From contig NZ_CYSR01000002.1 in NCBI RefSeq assembly GCF_001458395.1, positions 248,001 through 312,000 on the forward strand: 64,000 nucleotides of DNA, in the 5' to 3' direction. Within the stretch, counting starts at the first letter, position 1; the number at the start of each line of letters is the position of its first letter. A program made the position numbers and the translations under genes. The notes beneath the pieces are model-generated. The model was not told the origin of the DNA, did not search any database, and was given only the letters and a program-made list of their open reading frames with translations. Shown here in pieces: positions 62,698 through 64,000 of this stretch. The stretch comes from Leisingera aquaemixtae. Lineage in GTDB: Bacteria; Pseudomonadota; Alphaproteobacteria; Rhodobacterales; Rhodobacteraceae.

Positions 62698-63076
62698 CCC
62701 AGTCGATCCTTATCTCGCTTCCCTGCCATCAGGGTCCAATCCGCGGGATTGGTGCCCGATCTGGCGCGCGAGGGCAAGGGGAACTATGGCAGGAAGCCAG
62801 CTGACGCCGCGATTGCAGCGGAACTGGACGGACGATTGAGGCGGCCTCACGCACAGCGCCCCCGGCCGGGCAGCAGGGGGCGCGTTTTGCCGGCGACCGC
62901 GACGCTTGGGGGGATAGGCTGCGGCCGGCACATCTTTGCCTAACCGGTGACGGCGGGCCGGGTCAAAGAAATAAAAAGTCTATCAATAAGTTTCGGCAAA
63001 AGACCGCCCATCGCCTGCGGCGCCGGGCGGCCTGCGCTGCCGGCGGCGGCAGGCCCGGGACAGGATCCGGGCGGGA
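62698..63076. other. Spacer between cobS and the BLUF-like gene
   Basis: No gene is seen in these 379 bases. It contains GCGCCCCC / GGGGGCGC (about 62858-62882) and GC-rich repeats around 63000-63055, plus a short AT-rich patch at 62965-62995 that may be the cobS promoter. Confidence 0.45.
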
Positions 63077-63445
63077 TCAGGCAGCCAGGGGCTGCTGCGG
63101 CAGCTCCAGACCGGTCAGAAGGCCGATCTCGCGGCGCAGGCTGCCGCCCAGATGCTCCGGCTTGGCATAGGCCAGGCAGATCTTGTCAAAGGCGCGAAAA
63201 CGGATCGGCACCGCCCCCGCGGCTTTCGCCGACGTAAACAGACCGCTCGACCGGGCCGCGCTGGCGGTGGCCTGGGTCACCGCTTCGGGTCCTTCCAGAA
63301 TAATCTGCAGGGTGCCGCCGCAGCGGATCATCATGCCGGTGGCCCCGCCCTTTTGCATCGCCGGGCGGTTCTGGCTGATGAACCGGGCGATCTGCTGATG
63401 GGTGGTGCCGGGGGCGAGCTTGGCGGTGATGACAAGGCGGTGCAT
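63077..63445 (-). CDS. BLUF-fold protein lacking the flavin-binding residues
   Basis: The 122-residue protein aligns to the BLUF protein at 16799 from its first residue: MHRLVITAKL with MHRIIYVSQA, GGATGMMIRCGG with AGVTGMLVGHMG, and LQIILEGPEAV with LQVIEGPAEAL. The flavin contacts Tyr6, Asn30 and Gln48 are Ile, Met and Ile here, so light sensing is unlikely. The C-terminal half (about 70-122) differs. The ATG at 63445 has GGAG 8 bases upstream; the longer frame to 63511 is not supported. Confidence 0.65.
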   Translation of the reverse strand: MHRLVITAKLAPGTTHQQIARFISQNRPAMQKGGATGMMIRCGGTLQIILEGPEAVTQATASAARSSGLFTSAKAAGAVPIRFRAFDKICLAYAKPEHLGGSLRREIGLLTGLELPQQPLAA

Positions 63446-63696
63446 GGGCGGTCTCCTGTAAATTGGCGGCAGCTGTGAGGGCCGGGTGCGCTGAGGTTTC
63501 GATAAATTCAATCTAAACGAGAGCGTCGGAATTTGCGCGCCAGCAAAGGTGTAGAATTGCCGCCCGGCAGGCGGCAGAAGCGCGCCCGCCTATCCTTTGG
63601 GATACCCGCCTGGACCTTGTAGGGGGGACGAGGGCTGCACCGGGCGCTGGACACCGGCCCCAGGACAATCGGCCCCGGGAGAATCTCTGCCGGGAC
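63446..63696. other. Spacer upstream of the BLUF-like gene
   Basis: An AT-richer stretch near 63498-63530 probably contains its promoter. GC-rich inverted repeats fill 63560-63690. No gene is recognised. Confidence 0.4.
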
Positions 63697-63729
63697 AAAA
63701 TAAAAGAGCGGCCCCAGGCCGCCCTTTGC
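63697..63729 (-). terminator. Terminator of the J-domain gene
   Basis: On the minus strand GGGCGGCC-tgg-GGCCGCTC is followed by TTTTATTTTG, 20 bases after the stop. Confidence 0.88.
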
Positions 63730-63749
63730 GCATCGATGCTTTGCCGGGC

Positions 63750-64000
63750 TTACTTGAAGCTGCGGCTGTCCTTGATCTGATCCCAGGCCCACATGACCTC
63801 CTGCAGCTGCTCCTCCTGGCTGCGGTCGCCGCCGTTGATGTCCGGGTGCAGCACCTTGATCAGCTTCTTGTAGGCCTTGCGGATATCGGCCTTGGTCCAG
63901 TCGTCCTTGGCCTCCAGGATCTCGATGGCGCGGCGCTCGGTGGGCGGCAGGCGGCGGCCCGTCTTGGCGCCGCGGCCCGGGTTCTGGGTGGCATTGGCCC
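63750..64000 (-). CDS. J-domain (DnaJ-like) protein, C-terminal part
   Basis: The gene runs out of the window; the last 83 codons are present. The frame reads GAKTGRRLPPTERRAIEIL, then DDWTKADIRKAYKKLIKVLHPD with the HPD motif that stimulates Hsp70 ATPase, and ends WAWDQIKDSRSFK. The J-domain is at the C-terminus, so this is a J-domain-only co-chaperone rather than full DnaJ. In Rhodobacteraceae such a gene is commonly found beside cobS. Confidence 0.92.
   Translation of the reverse strand, partial: ANATQNPGRGAKTGRRLPPTERRAIEILEAKDDWTKADIRKAYKKLIKVLHPDINGGDRSQEEQLQEVMWAWDQIKDSRSFK

Noticed and set aside
62698-63076. Cobalamin riboswitch upstream of cobS
   Set aside because: The conserved B12-box words are not visible.

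Overview
The window is a GC-rich chromosomal stretch from an alphaproteobacterium, almost certainly a member of the Roseobacter group of the Rhodobacteraceae (Leisingera/Phaeobacter/Ruegeria-like). The evidence is the dcw cluster with a DUF2484 gene between murC and murB, a C-terminally extended FtsZ, a dnaJ-like/cobS/cobT neighbourhood, a DUF1127 gene followed by four CCUCCUCCC-loop hairpins (the CcsR or cuckoo RNA arrangement of Rhodobacter), and a leader RNA with its own terminator upstream of mraZ (the UpsM arrangement). The genus is inferred; no 16S is present.

Region by region. 0-7.5 kb: histidine biosynthesis genes (hisE, hisF, hisA, hisH, hisB, all on the minus strand) interleaved with a CoA-binding protein, DUF302 and DUF2147 exported proteins, a peroxiredoxin-like/WGR pair and a divergent AraC regulator. 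7.5-12.5 kb: an Lrp-type ligand-binding protein, a class III aminotransferase, then three near-identical tRNA-Gly(GCC) genes. A compact NaeI-type restriction-modification-Vsr cassette sits between the second and third tRNA copies. 12.5-24.9 kb: pyruvate carboxylase, a BLUF photoreceptor converging on an FMN-dependent hydroxy-acid dehydrogenase, a membrane diguanylate cyclase, UvrD helicase behind a LexA box, the DUF1127/CcsR locus, and Mrp. 24.9-54 kb: a long dcw cluster in the order leader RNA, mraZ, rsmH, ftsL, ftsI, murE, murF, mraY, murD, ftsW, murG, murC, DUF2484, murB, ddl, ftsQ, ftsA, ftsZ, lpxC, bamD, recN. It is interrupted twice by minus-strand genes: glsA, and abm/marR/yhiN. 54-64 kb: a CLC-type channel, small and DUF427 proteins, aminopeptidase P, cobT / racemase-like / cobS, a BLUF-fold paralogue without flavin contacts, and the end of a J-domain gene.

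The dcw genes build and divide the envelope: MurC/D/E/F, MraY and MurG make lipid II, FtsW/FtsI polymerise it at the septum organised by FtsZ/FtsA/FtsQ/FtsL, LpxC commits to lipid A and BamD assembles outer-membrane proteins. Regulatory signals found by eye connect this block to other circuits: regular GGGA arrays (probable MraZ sites), a GAAC-N7-GAAC LexA-type box in the mraZ leader, and a perfect TTAA-N7-TTAA CtrA-type box between ftsA and ftsZ.

The least explained features are the R-M promoter, which carries a 20-bp palindrome between -35 and -10 next to a LexA-type box; intergenic arrays of perfect hairpins with mostly three-base loops at five or more places; the BLUF paralogue that has lost all three flavin contacts; and a racemase-like gene without catalytic cysteines inside the cobST operon. 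Motif and operator calls were made by eye and have not been scored statistically.
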